The notes under the pieces were generated by a model. That model was not told the origin of the DNA. It ran no database searches and saw nothing but the letters and a program-made list of their open reading frames with translations. DNA of 64,000 nucleotides, taken from assembly GCF_030143255.1 (NCBI RefSeq), contig NZ_JARJNR010000008.1, forward strand, positions 62,001 through 126,000. Reading direction: 5' to 3'. The stretch comes from Frigidibacter sp. SD6-1 (lineage in GTDB: Bacteria > Pseudomonadota > Alphaproteobacteria > Rhodobacterales > Rhodobacteraceae). Each line of letters starts with the position of its first letter. Position 1 is the first letter of the stretch. Of this stretch, positions 50,203 to 59,051 are shown piece by piece. The translations under genes were made by a program, and so were the position numbers.

Positions 50203-50712
50203 TCAGGCGGCGCGGGTGAAGAGCATGTCGTCGACCTTCTTCTGGGCGCCCGCCGCATCGACGCCGGACACGGCGGCGATCTCGCGGGTCAGGCGGTCGA
50301 GCGCGGCTTCATAGAGCTGACGCTCGGAATAGCTCTGTTCGCGCTGGTCGTCGGTGCGGAAGAGGTCGCGCACCACTTCGGCGATCGCCATCAGGTCGCC
50401 CGAGTTGATCTTCTGTTCATATTCCTGGGCGCGGCGCGACCACATGGCCCGCTTGACCTTGGCCTTGCCTTTCAGCGTCTCGAGCGCCTTCGTCACCATA
50501 TCGGGGCTCGAGAGCTGGCGCATGCCGATCTCGGTCGCCTTGTGGGTCGGCACGCGCAGCGTCATCTTGTCCTTCTCGAACGAGATCACGAACAGCTCGA
50601 GCTTGATGCCCGCGATTTCCTGTTCCTCGATCGACATGATCTTGCCGACGCCATGCGCCGGATAGACCACGAAATCATCGGGGCGGAAGTCGGATTTCTT
50701 CACCTTCGTCAT
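50203..50712 (-). CDS. carD: CarD family transcriptional regulator
   Basis: 169 aa. N-terminal RNA-polymerase-interacting domain (FVVYPAHGVGKIMSIEEQEI ... FEKDKMTLRVPTHK) and a helical C-terminal part with the conserved MWSRRAQEYEQKINSGDL segment. CarD binds the RNA polymerase beta subunit and stabilises open complexes, including rRNA promoters in mycobacteria and Rhodobacter. It lies downstream of fdxA on the same strand but has its own promoter candidate. Confidence 0.96.
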   Translation of the reverse strand: MTKVKKSDFRPDDFVVYPAHGVGKIMSIEEQEIAGIKLELFVISFEKDKMTLRVPTHKATEIGMRQLSSPDMVTKALETLKGKAKVKRAMWSRRAQEYEQKINSGDLMAIAEVVRDLFRTDDQREQSYSERQLYEAALDRLTREIAAVSGVDAAGAQKKVDDMLFTRAA

Positions 50713-51016
50713 TCAGTCCTATCCTCGTACCTGTCCTGCACCGTCAAAGAAACCGAGCGCCGACGAACCGCCGCACGCAGGGTTTGAACCTTGTCGCTGA
50801 AAAGGCCGCCGTTGCCGCAGCAATCGGTGGCCCTCAAAGTGCCCTCATCCAGTTGTAACGGATATATAGCAGAAAAATGGCGGTTCCAAAAGGTCCACGT
50901 TACCGGCGGACCGCCGCTTTCGCGAAAATCCCGGGCCACGAGGGCCCTTGGCAGGCCTCTGACGCTGCCTTGCGCACCGGCGGATCGGCCGGGAAGCCGA
51001 ATCAGGTCAAACCTCG
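50713..51016 (-). other. carD upstream region
   Basis: 304 bp between fdxA and carD. It holds the promoter at 50861-50889 and thus a leader of about 140 nt before carD. Between 50890 and 51016 I see no gene or clear hairpin. Confidence 0.5.
50861..50889 (-). promoter_or_regulatory. Candidate carD promoter
   Basis: Minus strand: -35 TTGGAA (50884-50889), 17-bp spacer, -10 TATATC (50861-50866); an overlapping TATATA with 15-bp spacing is an alternative. The surrounding stretch is A+T-rich. Confidence 0.5.
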
Positions 51017-51355
51017 TCAGTCGCCGCTGCCGGCGGCTTCCGAGAAGTATTTCTCGCGCTTGCCGGTCTCGCCGTCACGGGCCTCGGCCTCGGGCAGCGG
51101 GTCCTTGCGCTGGGTGATCACCGGCCATTGTTCGGAATATTTCCGGTTGAACTCGACCCATTCCTCCATCGCCGGTTCCGTATCGGGGCGGATCGCGTCG
51201 GCGGGGCATTCGGGCTCGCAGACACCGCAGTCGATACATTCATCCGGATGGATGACCAGCATGTTCTCGCCTTCGTAGAAACAATCGACCGGGCAGACCT
51301 CCACGCAGTCGGTATATTTGCAGGCGATGCAATTGTCGGTGACGACATAGGTCAT
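51017..51355 (-). CDS. fdxA: Ferredoxin FdxA (7Fe type)
   Basis: 112 aa. Electron carrier with [3Fe-4S] and [4Fe-4S] clusters: [20 protein letters not shown] and [16 protein letters not shown]. The C-terminal extension [20 protein letters not shown] is typical of the family. Conserved neighbour of carD and of the S4 protein gene in Rhodobacteraceae. Own promoter at 51386-51414. Confidence 0.97.
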   Translation of the reverse strand: MTYVVTDNCIACKYTDCVEVCPVDCFYEGENMLVIHPDECIDCGVCEPECPADAIRPDTEPAMEEWVEFNRKYSEQWPVITQRKDPLPEAEARDGETGKREKYFSEAAGSGD

Positions 51356-51385
51356 GGCGGGCGTCCAGAAAGCTTTTGTCGCTGC

Positions 51386-51414
51386 TACCTAGCCCCGGAC
51401 GAGGGATCATTCAA
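51386..51414 (-). promoter_or_regulatory. Candidate fdxA promoter
   Basis: Minus strand: -35 TTGAAT (51409-51414), 17-bp spacer, -10 TAGGTA (51386-51391), about 30 bp upstream of the fdxA start. Confidence 0.5.
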
Positions 51415-51479
51415 GAAGGGAGCGGGCGGGAGCCTGCGGGAAAGACCGATGTCGGTCGGAACCCCGTCGCGGCGGAAGA

Positions 51480-51776
51480 TCATTCGCCCGGCAAAGGGTC
51501 AGGCGAACCGCCGGTTCCCGCCGCCTCGGCATAGAGCGTCCGCGCCTCGGTCGCCGGGCCGCGCCTTGCGCCGCAGGCGAGCACCCGGACGACACGCACC
51601 TCGCGGTTCAGTGCAAAGGTCAGCACATCGCCCGGGCCCACGGCCTGCGCGGGCTTCACCACATGCACGCCATTCAGCCGCACATGCCCCGCCTCGATCA
51701 GCGCCGCCGCCAGGCTGCGGCTCTTGAGGAACCGCGCCTGCCAGAGCCATTTATCAAGACGGATGCGGCCCTCCAC
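51480..51776 (-). CDS. S4-domain RNA-binding protein (HslR-like)
   Basis: 98 aa from a GTG start 5 bp after the helicase stop. S4 domain: RIRLDKWLWQARFLKSRSLA followed by GHVRLNGVHVVKPAQAVGPG. E. coli HslR recycles stalled 50S subunits by binding peptidyl-tRNA; the same role here is inference. Coupled to the helicase gene. Confidence 0.92.
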   Translation of the reverse strand: MEGRIRLDKWLWQARFLKSRSLAAALIEAGHVRLNGVHVVKPAQAVGPGDVLTFALNREVRVVRVLACGARRGPATEARTLYAEAAGTGGSPDPLPGE

Positions 51777-51781
51777 GGCGA

Positions 51782-54634
51782 TCAGAGCTTGTCGCGCAGC
51801 CCCATGAGCGCGGCGGCGAAAGGATTGTCGGGATCGATGCGGGCCTCGCGGCGCGGCGCCTTGGCCTCGAACTGGCGGGGCTGGTCCTCGCGGCGGTCGC
51901 GACCAGGCTTGCCTTTCGGGCCGCCGCCGGGGCCGCCCTTGTGGTCGCGCCGTTCCTTGCGCTCGCCGCGCTCGCCCTGGGGCCGGTCATCGCGCTTCTC
52001 GCGTGGCGCGCCTTCGGGGCGCGGACGGCGGTCGCGACGCTCGCCCACCTGCGCATCGCCTTCGGCGCGCGGCTGGCCATGGTCGCGGCGCGGCCCCCGG
52101 TCCGGGCGCGGGCGCGGCTTCGGTGCCCAGGTGAAGGTGTAGAAGACCTCCATCTCGGTCACGGTCTGGATCGCGACCTCTTCCTCGGTGATCGGGTTCA
52201 CCGGCTGGTCGCCTTCGGCCGGGGCGGCCGCAACCGGCTCGGCCTTGACCTTCTCGCGCTCGCCCCTCTCGGCCTTGTAGCCAAGGCCGCCCATCAGGTC
52301 GGCGAATTGTTCAAGCGTCATGCCGGTGATCGACAGCATGTCCGGGATCGCCTCGAACCCGGCGCGGCTGTCCTTCTGGCGCAGGATATCGGCCAGCCGT
52401 TCCAGCATGTCGATCCGGATCGCCCGCGCGCCCGCCGGGTGATAGCCCGCGAGCATGTAATTGCCCTTCGGTACGTCGGGCAGATGCGGAATGGTCACAA
52501 GGCCCGGTGGCGGGCTGGTCAGGAACTCGGCCTGATCGTTCGCGAGCGACCAGAGCAGGAGCCTCAGCCGCGTCGGCGCGGGTTTGAGAAGCGCGGGCAG
52601 GAAGATCGTATACTGGCCGAAGCGCACGCCATGTTTGCGCAGCGCGCCGCGTGCGTCCTGATCGAGCGCCTTTACTTCGTCGGCCACGCTCTCGCGCGGC
52701 AGGACGCCCATCTGTTCGACCAGACGGAAGGCAAAGCCGCGTGCCAGACCTGTCAGCGTCTCGTCACGGCTCATGGCCATCAAGGGCTCGAAGGCCGCCG
52801 CGATCTTGCGGTCGATGAAATGCTGCAAGCGGCGGCGGACTTTCTCGGCCACGTCAAAGCCCGCTTCCTCATCGACGAAGGCCTCGACCTGCGGCTTCAG
52901 GGGATCGGCGCCCTTCACGAGCTTGCCGACGGCATGCGCGCCCCACATCAGCCCGCCCTGATCGGTGAAGTCGAGTTCGGTATCGGGCGCGTTGTAGAAC
53001 CGGTCGGCCCGCAGATGGAATTCGGGGCGTAGCGCCTCGTAAGCCGCCTGTTTCAGGGTGCGCCCCTCGTCCGGCGTGGCGCTCGCATCGCCCTGGAAGC
53101 GGAAGGCTTCCAGACGGCCGACAAACTCGCCCTCGACCGTCACTTCGCCCTTGTCGTTCACCTCAGCCACAAGGCTCTCCTTCTGCTTGAGCCGGCGGAG
53201 GAGAACGCTCGTCCGCCGGTCCACAAATCTCTGGGTCAGCCGCGCATGCAGCGCATCCGACAGGCGGTCTTCTACCGCGCGGGTTTCGTCCCGCCAATGG
53301 CTTTCATCATCAACCCATCCGGCACGCTGCGCAACGTAGGTCCAGGTGCGGATATAGGCCAGACGTTTGGAAAGCGTATCGATATCGCCCTCGGTCCGGT
53401 CAATGCGCCTGATCTGTTCGGCCAGCCAGTCGGCGGGAACCCGCCCCTTGCCCTGCAGGAAGTCGAAGATACGGGCCAGCAGCGTGGCATGTTCGTTCGA
53501 GGAAATCGCCCGGAAATCGGGGATACGGCACACATCCCACAGAAGCCTCACATCGCGCGGCGCCTGTGCGCGCTTGAGGATTTCGGGCCGGTCTGCAAGG
53601 CTTTTCAGGGCCAGCAGATCATCGGCATCCCGGCCCCGGACCAGCCATTCGCCCTTGGGCGCGGTCTCGAGCGCGCCGATCAGCCGGTCGACCGAACCGA
53701 AATCGAGATCGGACGAGCGCCAGCTCAGCCGCTGGATCGGCGAGAAACGGTGATTTTCGATGGCGTCCACGATCTCGTCGGATATGGGCGAGGCCTCGCC
53801 CGTCACCCCGAAGGTGCCCGGCGCCATGTGCCGCCCTGCCCGCCCGGCGATCTGCGCCAGTTCGTGCGGGAACAAAGCCCGGATGCGGCGCCCGTCGAAC
53901 TTGGCGGTGGCCGAAAAGGCGACATGGCCGATATCGAGATTGAGCCCCATGCCGATCGCATCGGTGGCGACAAGGAAATCGACATCGCCATTCTGGTACA
54001 GTTCGACCTGCGCGTTGCGCGTTCGGGGGCTGAGCGCCCCCATCACCACCGCGCAGCCGCCCTTCTGGCGGCGGATCAGTTCGGCGATCGCATAGAGATT
54101 ATCGACCGAGAAACTGACGATGGCGCTGCGCGACGGCATACGGCTGATCTTCTTCGACCCGGCATAGGACAGCGCCGAGAACCGTTCGCGCCTGAGAAAC
54201 TGCACCTTCGGCACCAGCGCCGCGATGGCCGAGCGCATCGTGTCCGATCCGAGGAACAGCGTCTCATGCAGGCCGCGCGCATTCAGAAGGCGGTCGGTAA
54301 AGACATGGCCGCGTTCGGGATCGGCGCAGAGCTGGATTTCATCCACCGCAAGAAAGTCGGCGCCGATATCGGTGGGCATCGCCTCGACCGTGCAGACCCA
54401 GTACTGGGCACGCTCGCCGACGATCCGCTCCTCTCCCGTCACCAGCGCCGCCACAGAGGGCCCGCGCGCCGCGACGATCCGGTCATAGACCTCGCGGGCG
54501 AGCAACCGCAGGGGCAGGCCGATGACGCCGGTGCGGTGCGCCAGCATCCGCTCGATCGCATAATGGGTCTTGCCGGTGTTGGTCGGTCCGAGGACCGCGG
54601 TGATCCGCGCTTGCGCGTTCATGGACAGGGTCAT
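51782..54634 (-). CDS. Suv3-like DEAD/DEVQ-type RNA helicase
   Basis: 950 aa. Helicase core: Walker A GPTNTGKT (16-23), motif II as DEIQ (99-102), motif III GSDT, and the C-terminal helicase domain with FLVATDAIGMGLNLDIGHVA and IAGRAGRH. This matches the mitochondrial Suv3 family and its alphaproteobacterial relatives, which unwind RNA. A long central region and a C-terminal disordered tail (about 840-935) rich in Arg, Gly, Glu and Lys probably bind RNA. Start at 54634 or four codons later (MNAQARITAVLG). Upstream neighbour: a TPR gene. Downstream: S4 protein, fdxA, carD, a conserved order. Confidence 0.93.
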   Translation of the reverse strand: MTLSMNAQARITAVLGPTNTGKTHYAIERMLAHRTGVIGLPLRLLAREVYDRIVAARGPSVAALVTGEERIVGERAQYWVCTVEAMPTDIGADFLAVDEIQLCADPERGHVFTDRLLNARGLHETLFLGSDTMRSAIAALVPKVQFLRRERFSALSYAGSKKISRMPSRSAIVSFSVDNLYAIAELIRRQKGGCAVVMGALSPRTRNAQVELYQNGDVDFLVATDAIGMGLNLDIGHVAFSATAKFDGRRIRALFPHELAQIAGRAGRHMAPGTFGVTGEASPISDEIVDAIENHRFSPIQRLSWRSSDLDFGSVDRLIGALETAPKGEWLVRGRDADDLLALKSLADRPEILKRAQAPRDVRLLWDVCRIPDFRAISSNEHATLLARIFDFLQGKGRVPADWLAEQIRRIDRTEGDIDTLSKRLAYIRTWTYVAQRAGWVDDESHWRDETRAVEDRLSDALHARLTQRFVDRRTSVLLRRLKQKESLVAEVNDKGEVTVEGEFVGRLEAFRFQGDASATPDEGRTLKQAAYEALRPEFHLRADRFYNAPDTELDFTDQGGLMWGAHAVGKLVKGADPLKPQVEAFVDEEAGFDVAEKVRRRLQHFIDRKIAAAFEPLMAMSRDETLTGLARGFAFRLVEQMGVLPRESVADEVKALDQDARGALRKHGVRFGQYTIFLPALLKPAPTRLRLLLWSLANDQAEFLTSPPPGLVTIPHLPDVPKGNYMLAGYHPAGARAIRIDMLERLADILRQKDSRAGFEAIPDMLSITGMTLEQFADLMGGLGYKAERGEREKVKAEPVAAAPAEGDQPVNPITEEEVAIQTVTEMEVFYTFTWAPKPRPRPDRGPRRDHGQPRAEGDAQVGERRDRRPRPEGAPREKRDDRPQGERGERKERRDHKGGPGGGPKGKPGRDRREDQPRQFEAKAPRREARIDPDNPFAAALMGLRDKL

Positions 54635-54645
54635 GGGGCCCGCTC

Positions 54646-55227
54646 CTAAAGTTCGGTGCCCGAGAGTTCCTGCTCCAGCGCCTCAGCCGCCTGACTTATG
54701 CCGTCCTGATGCGGATGTATAGCGAGGGACGCGCGGAAGGCCTTCAGCGCCTGCTCCTTGCGGCCAAGCTCCTGCAAGATGAGGCCGAGGCCGGAAATCG
54801 CGCCGAAATGCCGCGGCTCGAGCGCGAGCACATGCTGGATATCCGCGACCGAAGGGCCGTAGCGCCCGGTCAGGAAAAAGGCGGTCGCGCGGGCATTCCA
54901 GCCTTCGGCGAAGTCCGGCGCCTGATCGGTCAGCGCGGTCAGATGGTCGATCGCGGCCTCGAAGTCACCCGCCTCCATCGCCTCTTCGCCACGCTTCAGG
55001 AGAAGGTCGAAAGCAGGCGAGCCCGACTTTTCCCACTCCGCGACGATCTGATTCTGCGCCCGCTCCCAGCGTTCGTTGTCGGGATCGGCCAGTTCGGCAA
55101 ACAGGCGATTCATCTGCTCTTCGTGGCTTTCCTGCTGCGCAAGTGCCGACTCCAGCAGAAAAATCGCCATGACCGCGCCCCAAAGCGACGCAACGATATA
55201 TTTGCGATAGGCGTTCAGGCTAAGCAT
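54646..55227 (-). CDS. Tetratricopeptide repeat protein, periplasmic or membrane-anchored
   Basis: 193 aa. An N-terminal hydrophobic segment (IVASLWGAVMAIFLLESALA) acts as signal or anchor. Three TPR-like units follow (about 75-180): FDLLLKRGEEAMEAGDFEAA, FAEGWNARATAFFLTGRYGP, HFGAISGLGLILQELGRKEQ. Probably a periplasmic scaffold, partner unknown. Ends 11 bp before the helicase start. Confidence 0.88.
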   Translation of the reverse strand: MLSLNAYRKYIVASLWGAVMAIFLLESALAQQESHEEQMNRLFAELADPDNERWERAQNQIVAEWEKSGSPAFDLLLKRGEEAMEAGDFEAAIDHLTALTDQAPDFAEGWNARATAFFLTGRYGPSVADIQHVLALEPRHFGAISGLGLILQELGRKEQALKAFRASLAIHPHQDGISQAAEALEQELSGTEL

Positions 55228-55295
55228 AACGGCATCAATCTAGCGCAATCGCGCCGGAATGCGAGAGCGCGGTCATCACAAACGGAGGAAGAGGC

Positions 55296-55583
55296 ATGAG
55301 CACAACAATCGACAAGGCGGTCGAGACCCTCAACACCAAGCTTGCCAACGGATTCGCCGGATCGGCCAAGATCGTGATCACGGACGAAGGCGCGATCATG
55401 CTGGACGGTACCGGCGCGCGCGCGGGCGACGAGGACGCCGACGTGACGCTGACGGCAAGCGCCGAGACGTTCCTTGGCATTCTCGACGGCAGCGTGAATC
55501 CCACGGCGGCCTTCATGATGGGCAAGCTGTCGGTCGACGGCAACATGGGGCTGGCGATCCAGCTCGGCTCCGCTCTGTCGTGA
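55296..55583 (+). CDS. SCP2 sterol-binding domain protein
   Basis: 95 aa, a single SCP2 lipid-binding domain: LANGFAGSAKIVITDEGAIM, then ADVTLTASAETFLGILDGSV and AFMMGKLSVDGNMGLAIQLG. Such proteins bind acyl chains in a hydrophobic tunnel. GGAGGAAGAGG precedes the ATG. Its stop overlaps the start of the hydrolase gene (GTGA), so lipid binding and hydrolysis may be linked. Confidence 0.93.
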   Translation: MSTTIDKAVETLNTKLANGFAGSAKIVITDEGAIMLDGTGARAGDEDADVTLTASAETFLGILDGSVNPTAAFMMGKLSVDGNMGLAIQLGSALS

Positions 55584-56530
55584 GCGCGGCAGCCACGCCG
55601 GTTGAGGCGCCCTTCCACGCCGATGTGGCCGAGGCGCCGGGCGGCGTCCATTGCCGCTGGCTGACCGCGGCCGATGGCGTGCGCATCCGCGCCGCCTTCT
55701 GGCGGGCGGGCGAGAAGGGTACCGTGCTCCTCTTTCCCGGCCGCACCGAATATATCGAGAAATACGGTCCCGCCGCCGGGGAATTCAGGCGGCGTGGCTT
55801 CGCCATGGCAACGATCGACTGGCGTGGCCAGGGGCTCGCCGACCGGCTATTGCCTGACCGGATGACCGGCCATGTCGGCCGCTTCCGCGACTACCAGCAC
55901 GATGTCGCGGCACTTCTGACCGAGGCGCGGGCGGAAAGGTTGCCGGAACCTTTCTTCCTTGTCGCCCATTCGATGGGGGGCGCCATCGGCCTGCGCGCGC
56001 TGCACGAACACCTGCCGGTGCGCGCCGCCGCCTTCTCGGCGCCGATGTGGGGGATCCGTATCCACCCCGGCCTCAGGCCCGCCGCCTGGGCGCTGTCAAC
56101 CCTCAGCCGCCCGGCGGGTTTCGGACATAGCTACGCGCCCGGCACCTCGCCCCTGAGCTATGTCGCCGAGGCACCCTACGACGACAATGTGCTGACGACC
56201 GATCCCGACATGTATGCCTTCATGCAACGCCAGCTCGGCGCGCATCCCGAACTGGCACTTGGCGGCCCGTCGCTTCACTGGCTGAACGAGGCCCTGCGCG
56301 AATGCCTGTCGCTGCGTCGCCTCCGCGCGCCCACCTATCCCTGCCTCACCGCGCTCGGCTCGCGCGAGCGCATCGTCGATACCGGCCCGGTCCATCGGGT
56401 GATGGCGAAATGGCTGGGGGGCAAACTCGACCTGATCGAGGGCGCCGAGCATGAGGTGATGATGGAAACACCCGCGATCCGCACGCATTTCTACGATGCG
56501 GCGGCGGCGCTGTTCGACCGGAACCGCTGA
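55580..56530 (+). CDS. Alpha/beta hydrolase, lysophospholipase (PldB-like)
   Basis: 316 aa from a GTG that overlaps the SCP2 stop. Alpha/beta hydrolase fold: LLFPGRTEYIEKYGPAAGEF, DWRGQGLADR, the nucleophile elbow VAHSMGGAIG, and a late His in LIEGAEHEVMMET. Likely hydrolyses lysophospholipids or monoacylglycerols; the precise substrate is open. Coupled translation with the SCP2 lipid-binding protein. Confidence 0.92.
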   Translation: MSAAATPVEAPFHADVAEAPGGVHCRWLTAADGVRIRAAFWRAGEKGTVLLFPGRTEYIEKYGPAAGEFRRRGFAMATIDWRGQGLADRLLPDRMTGHVGRFRDYQHDVAALLTEARAERLPEPFFLVAHSMGGAIGLRALHEHLPVRAAAFSAPMWGIRIHPGLRPAAWALSTLSRPAGFGHSYAPGTSPLSYVAEAPYDDNVLTTDPDMYAFMQRQLGAHPELALGGPSLHWLNEALRECLSLRRLRAPTYPCLTALGSRERIVDTGPVHRVMAKWLGGKLDLIEGAEHEVMMETPAIRTHFYDAAAALFDRNR

Positions 56531-56872
56531 GGCCCTTCGAGGAGAGGTTGCCACGGCGGCGCCATGTTTCGCCATGCGCCAGTCGTACAGATCGACACAA
56601 TCGCTGCCCCTCGTTCGGCACTATCCCTTCCCTTACGTCAATTGATCCGTAGAATTGTGCGCGGGAGTAGATATCAGGCCAGAGCCAGTAGGCCTCAGGC
56701 CCCTTTGTTGCACTCCAAGAGCCCTGCCCGGGCAGCGAAGACAGCCTCCTGACAACCAAATGCAGGGCGGCAATGCGCAATCATTAGCATATTTAGGTCA
56801 AAAATGCGCCACATTAACAGCGAAGTAAGACGCGGTAGTTTAACGGTCGCATAAGAGTATTCGGGGGTAGGT
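56531..56872. other. A+T-richer intergenic region, no gene recognised
   Basis: 342 bp after the hydrolase gene, with composition clearly lower in G+C than its surroundings, especially 56740-56860. Short open frames exist on both strands but none shows family features or codon bias. A CCTTTGTTGCA segment near 56700 recalls ends of some insertion sequences, but no matching second end or transposase remnant is visible. Confidence 0.4.
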
Positions 56873-57478
56873 GTGCATATTGAGCGAGTTTTCCAAAAGC
56901 TCAACAAGGCGGCGACGTCGACGACCGGCGTATTTCACACGGTTACCGACCTGCCGGTCGCGTTCCTGAAGGAGCGGACCTTCGATCTGTTCATTCACTT
57001 CGACAATCAATTGACCTTGAACAAGGTCAGAAATGTCCTGGGAAATCTGTGCCAACTTCATGAACTCGGTCGCTCAAAGGCTTCGAGAGCCCTGTTTCCC
57101 CGCGGCACGCGCGCCTCGATCGCGCGGGCGATGTTCCTGGACTGCCAACAGTCCTACCTGGAACGCGAAAGCCATTTTCCCGATATCCAGGCCCTGCTTG
57201 ACTATGAGAACCGCCATCCCGCGCGCTTCTTCAGGCCGAAGACAGCCAACCGGCGCGATGACATTTGGCCGCTTGTCCGTTGCAGCAGTATCACGGTTCT
57301 GAGCGGCCCGCTGAAGGAAGTCACCTACGACGGATGTCTTGCGGTTCTAAGCTTCGAAGTTGCCTGGGATGCGTCAACCAACCGGGACATTTTCTTCACG
57401 GAAGGTGTTGAACCAGTACATTTTGCGCGGTCGGCGCCCCTCGTGCCCAGTCACGGTCACGATGATTTGGCACGCTGA
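56873..57478 (+). CDS. Unknown protein, A+T-richer, overlapping the Anbu gene tail-to-tail
   Basis: 201 aa from a GTG preceded by GGGGGTAG. Codon third positions are GC-biased enough to support coding, but overall composition is lower in G+C than the neighbours. Not recognised. Soluble, with a helical segment (LTLNKVRNVLGNLCQLHELG), a His/Phe-rich middle and a beta-like C-terminal part. Its last 22 bp overlap the 3' end of the convergent proteasome-type protease gene. Probably acquired. Confidence 0.6.
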   Translation: MHIERVFQKLNKAATSTTGVFHTVTDLPVAFLKERTFDLFIHFDNQLTLNKVRNVLGNLCQLHELGRSKASRALFPRGTRASIARAMFLDCQQSYLERESHFPDIQALLDYENRHPARFFRPKTANRRDDIWPLVRCSSITVLSGPLKEVTYDGCLAVLSFEVAWDASTNRDIFFTEGVEPVHFARSAPLVPSHGHDDLAR

Positions 57479-58206
57479 CCGTCCAGGGGTACCGTCTGGA
57501 AGCTCGTCCTGAGCGCCTCGGACCAGGCCTCGCTCATCGCGCGGAAATCCTGGTCGCCCGCCTCGATCCGGCGTTCGACCGTGACTTTGAGTCCATCGCG
57601 CGCAATGACGGCGAGGTCGAGCGGCATGCCGACCGACAGGTTCGACCTGAGGGTCGAGTCCATCGACAGAAGCACCGCCTTCTGCCCGTCAGCGAGCGAG
57701 GTCTCGGGCCGGACCACCCGGTCGAGGATCGGCTTGCCGTATTTGTGCTCGCCGATCTGCAGGAACGGCGTATCCTCGGTCGCCTCGATGAAATTCCCCT
57801 CGGGGTAGATGAGAAAGAGCCGCATCGCCCCGTCCTTCCGCTGCCCCGCGACGATCAGCGAGGCCGAGGCGCCTTGCCGCATCGAGGCCATCTTCTCGTC
57901 CACGACGCCACGCACCCGCGCCAGCGTGTTGCCGATGATCTCGGCCACCTTCAGCATCGTGGGCGCCAGAAGGATCGAGGTCTCCGCCGTCGCCGCGTCA
58001 TCCTCGATCGCCTCGCGCAGTTCGGCAATCGTGGTCTGGGTGACCGACAGGCTCCCCGCCGTCATCACCACGATGACCCGCTCGCCCGGCACCTCGAAGG
58101 TGAACATCTTGCGGTAGGTCGCGATATTGTCGAGCCCCGCATTGGTGCGCGTGTCCGACAAAAGCACCATGCCGTCGTTCAGAAGAAGGCCAACGCAATA
58201 GGTCAT
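57457..58206 (-). CDS. Anbu, proteasome-type (ancestral beta-subunit) protease
   Basis: 249 aa. Ntn-hydrolase start MTYCVGLLLNDGMVLLSDTR with Thr2 as the expected nucleophile after Met removal, conserved Asp and Lys positions (DTRTNAG, YRKMFTFEV) and the SMRQGASASLIVAGQ region. Anbu forms helical or ring assemblies different from 20S proteasomes and HslV; the physiological substrate is unknown. Downstream end of the characteristic Anbu operon with transglutaminase-like, alpha-E and ATP-grasp genes. Its last codons overlap a convergent unknown gene by 22 bp. Confidence 0.93.
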   Translation of the reverse strand: MTYCVGLLLNDGMVLLSDTRTNAGLDNIATYRKMFTFEVPGERVIVVMTAGSLSVTQTTIAELREAIEDDAATAETSILLAPTMLKVAEIIGNTLARVRGVVDEKMASMRQGASASLIVAGQRKDGAMRLFLIYPEGNFIEATEDTPFLQIGEHKYGKPILDRVVRPETSLADGQKAVLLSMDSTLRSNLSVGMPLDLAVIARDGLKVTVERRIEAGDQDFRAMSEAWSEALRTSFQTVPLDGQRAKSS

Positions 58207-58238
58207 GATTATTCCCGGCTGTTGCGCACCCGGCCTGA

Positions 58239-59051
58239 TTATTGCTGCTGCGCCCTTACCGCAACCTCAACATTCAGGCTTTCCGTTGCCGCGCCGACGG
58301 CAACGCCGCGGATCGGGGCAGCGTCCCGGGCGTCAGAGCCCGAGCCAAGCCGGATATAGCGGTCGTCCGGGCAGCAGCGGTTTGCAGGGTCAAAGCCGAT
58401 CCAGCCCAGCCCGTCGACCCAGATTTCCGCCCAGGCATGCGCGGCCTCGTGCGCCGCGCCGGAGGCGTCGGCGAAGAGATAGCCCGAGGCATAGCGCGCG
58501 GGCAGCCCCTGCGCGCGCGCCATCGTGATCAGCGCATGGGCATGGTCCTGGCAGACGCCTTCGCCAAGCGCCAGCGCCTCGGCCGCGGTCGTACGGGCGG
58601 ACGTGGCGCCGGGGCGGTACGCGATCCGGTCAGACACGGCGGTCGACAGGCGGTGCGCAAGGTCGAGCCCGCCGCTCGCCCCGTCCGCCGCATCGCGCGC
58701 CAGCGTCAGCAGCGCCGCATCCGCCACGGTGGGCTCGGTCTCGCGCAGATAGGCCGAGGGCGAGACATTTTCACGGTGGCCGCGCAGGATGCCCGCCATG
58801 TCGGTCGTCTCGACCGTTCCCTCGACGCGGACCCTCAGTTCGGTGATCGGGCCGCGCACCGACCAGCTTTCGATCCAGTCGCCCGCCCCGTCGCGGAACG
58901 AACCGCCCTTGGTGCCGCCCTCGACCTGAAGCATCCAGCTTGCCGTGCGCTGCCCGTCGGTGCGCGAGGGCGTCAGGCGCAGGCTTTGCACCGCGCCGCG
59001 CACGGGCGCGGCATAATGATAGGTCGTCACATGGGAAACGGTCAGGATCAT
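58239..59051 (-). CDS. Transglutaminase-like cysteine protease, Anbu operon
   Basis: 270 aa. Catalytic triad region: Cys167 in GEGVCQDHAHALI, His in EAAHAWAEIWVDGLGWIGFD and the following Asp. An N-terminal beta domain (VSHVTTYHYAAPVRGAVQSL ... SRTDGQRT) is typical of bacterial transglutaminase-like proteins. Predicted to cut or form amide bonds; in this operon it may act with the ATP-grasp enzyme on a peptide-like product. Overlaps the alpha-E gene by 4 bp. Confidence 0.93.
   Translation of the reverse strand: MILTVSHVTTYHYAAPVRGAVQSLRLTPSRTDGQRTASWMLQVEGGTKGGSFRDGAGDWIESWSVRGPITELRVRVEGTVETTDMAGILRGHRENVSPSAYLRETEPTVADAALLTLARDAADGASGGLDLAHRLSTAVSDRIAYRPGATSARTTAAEALALGEGVCQDHAHALITMARAQGLPARYASGYLFADASGAAHEAAHAWAEIWVDGLGWIGFDPANRCCPDDRYIRLGSGSDARDAAPIRGVAVGAATESLNVEVAVRAQQQ

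Noticed and set aside
50877-51278. 133-aa frame on the plus strand between carD and fdxA
   Set aside because: It crosses the carD promoter and then runs antisense through fdxA. No motif supports it.
56690-56760. Possible insertion-sequence end (CCTTTGTTGCA segment)
   Set aside because: Only a short resemblance. No second inverted end, target duplication or transposase fragment is visible, so it is not annotated as a mobile element.
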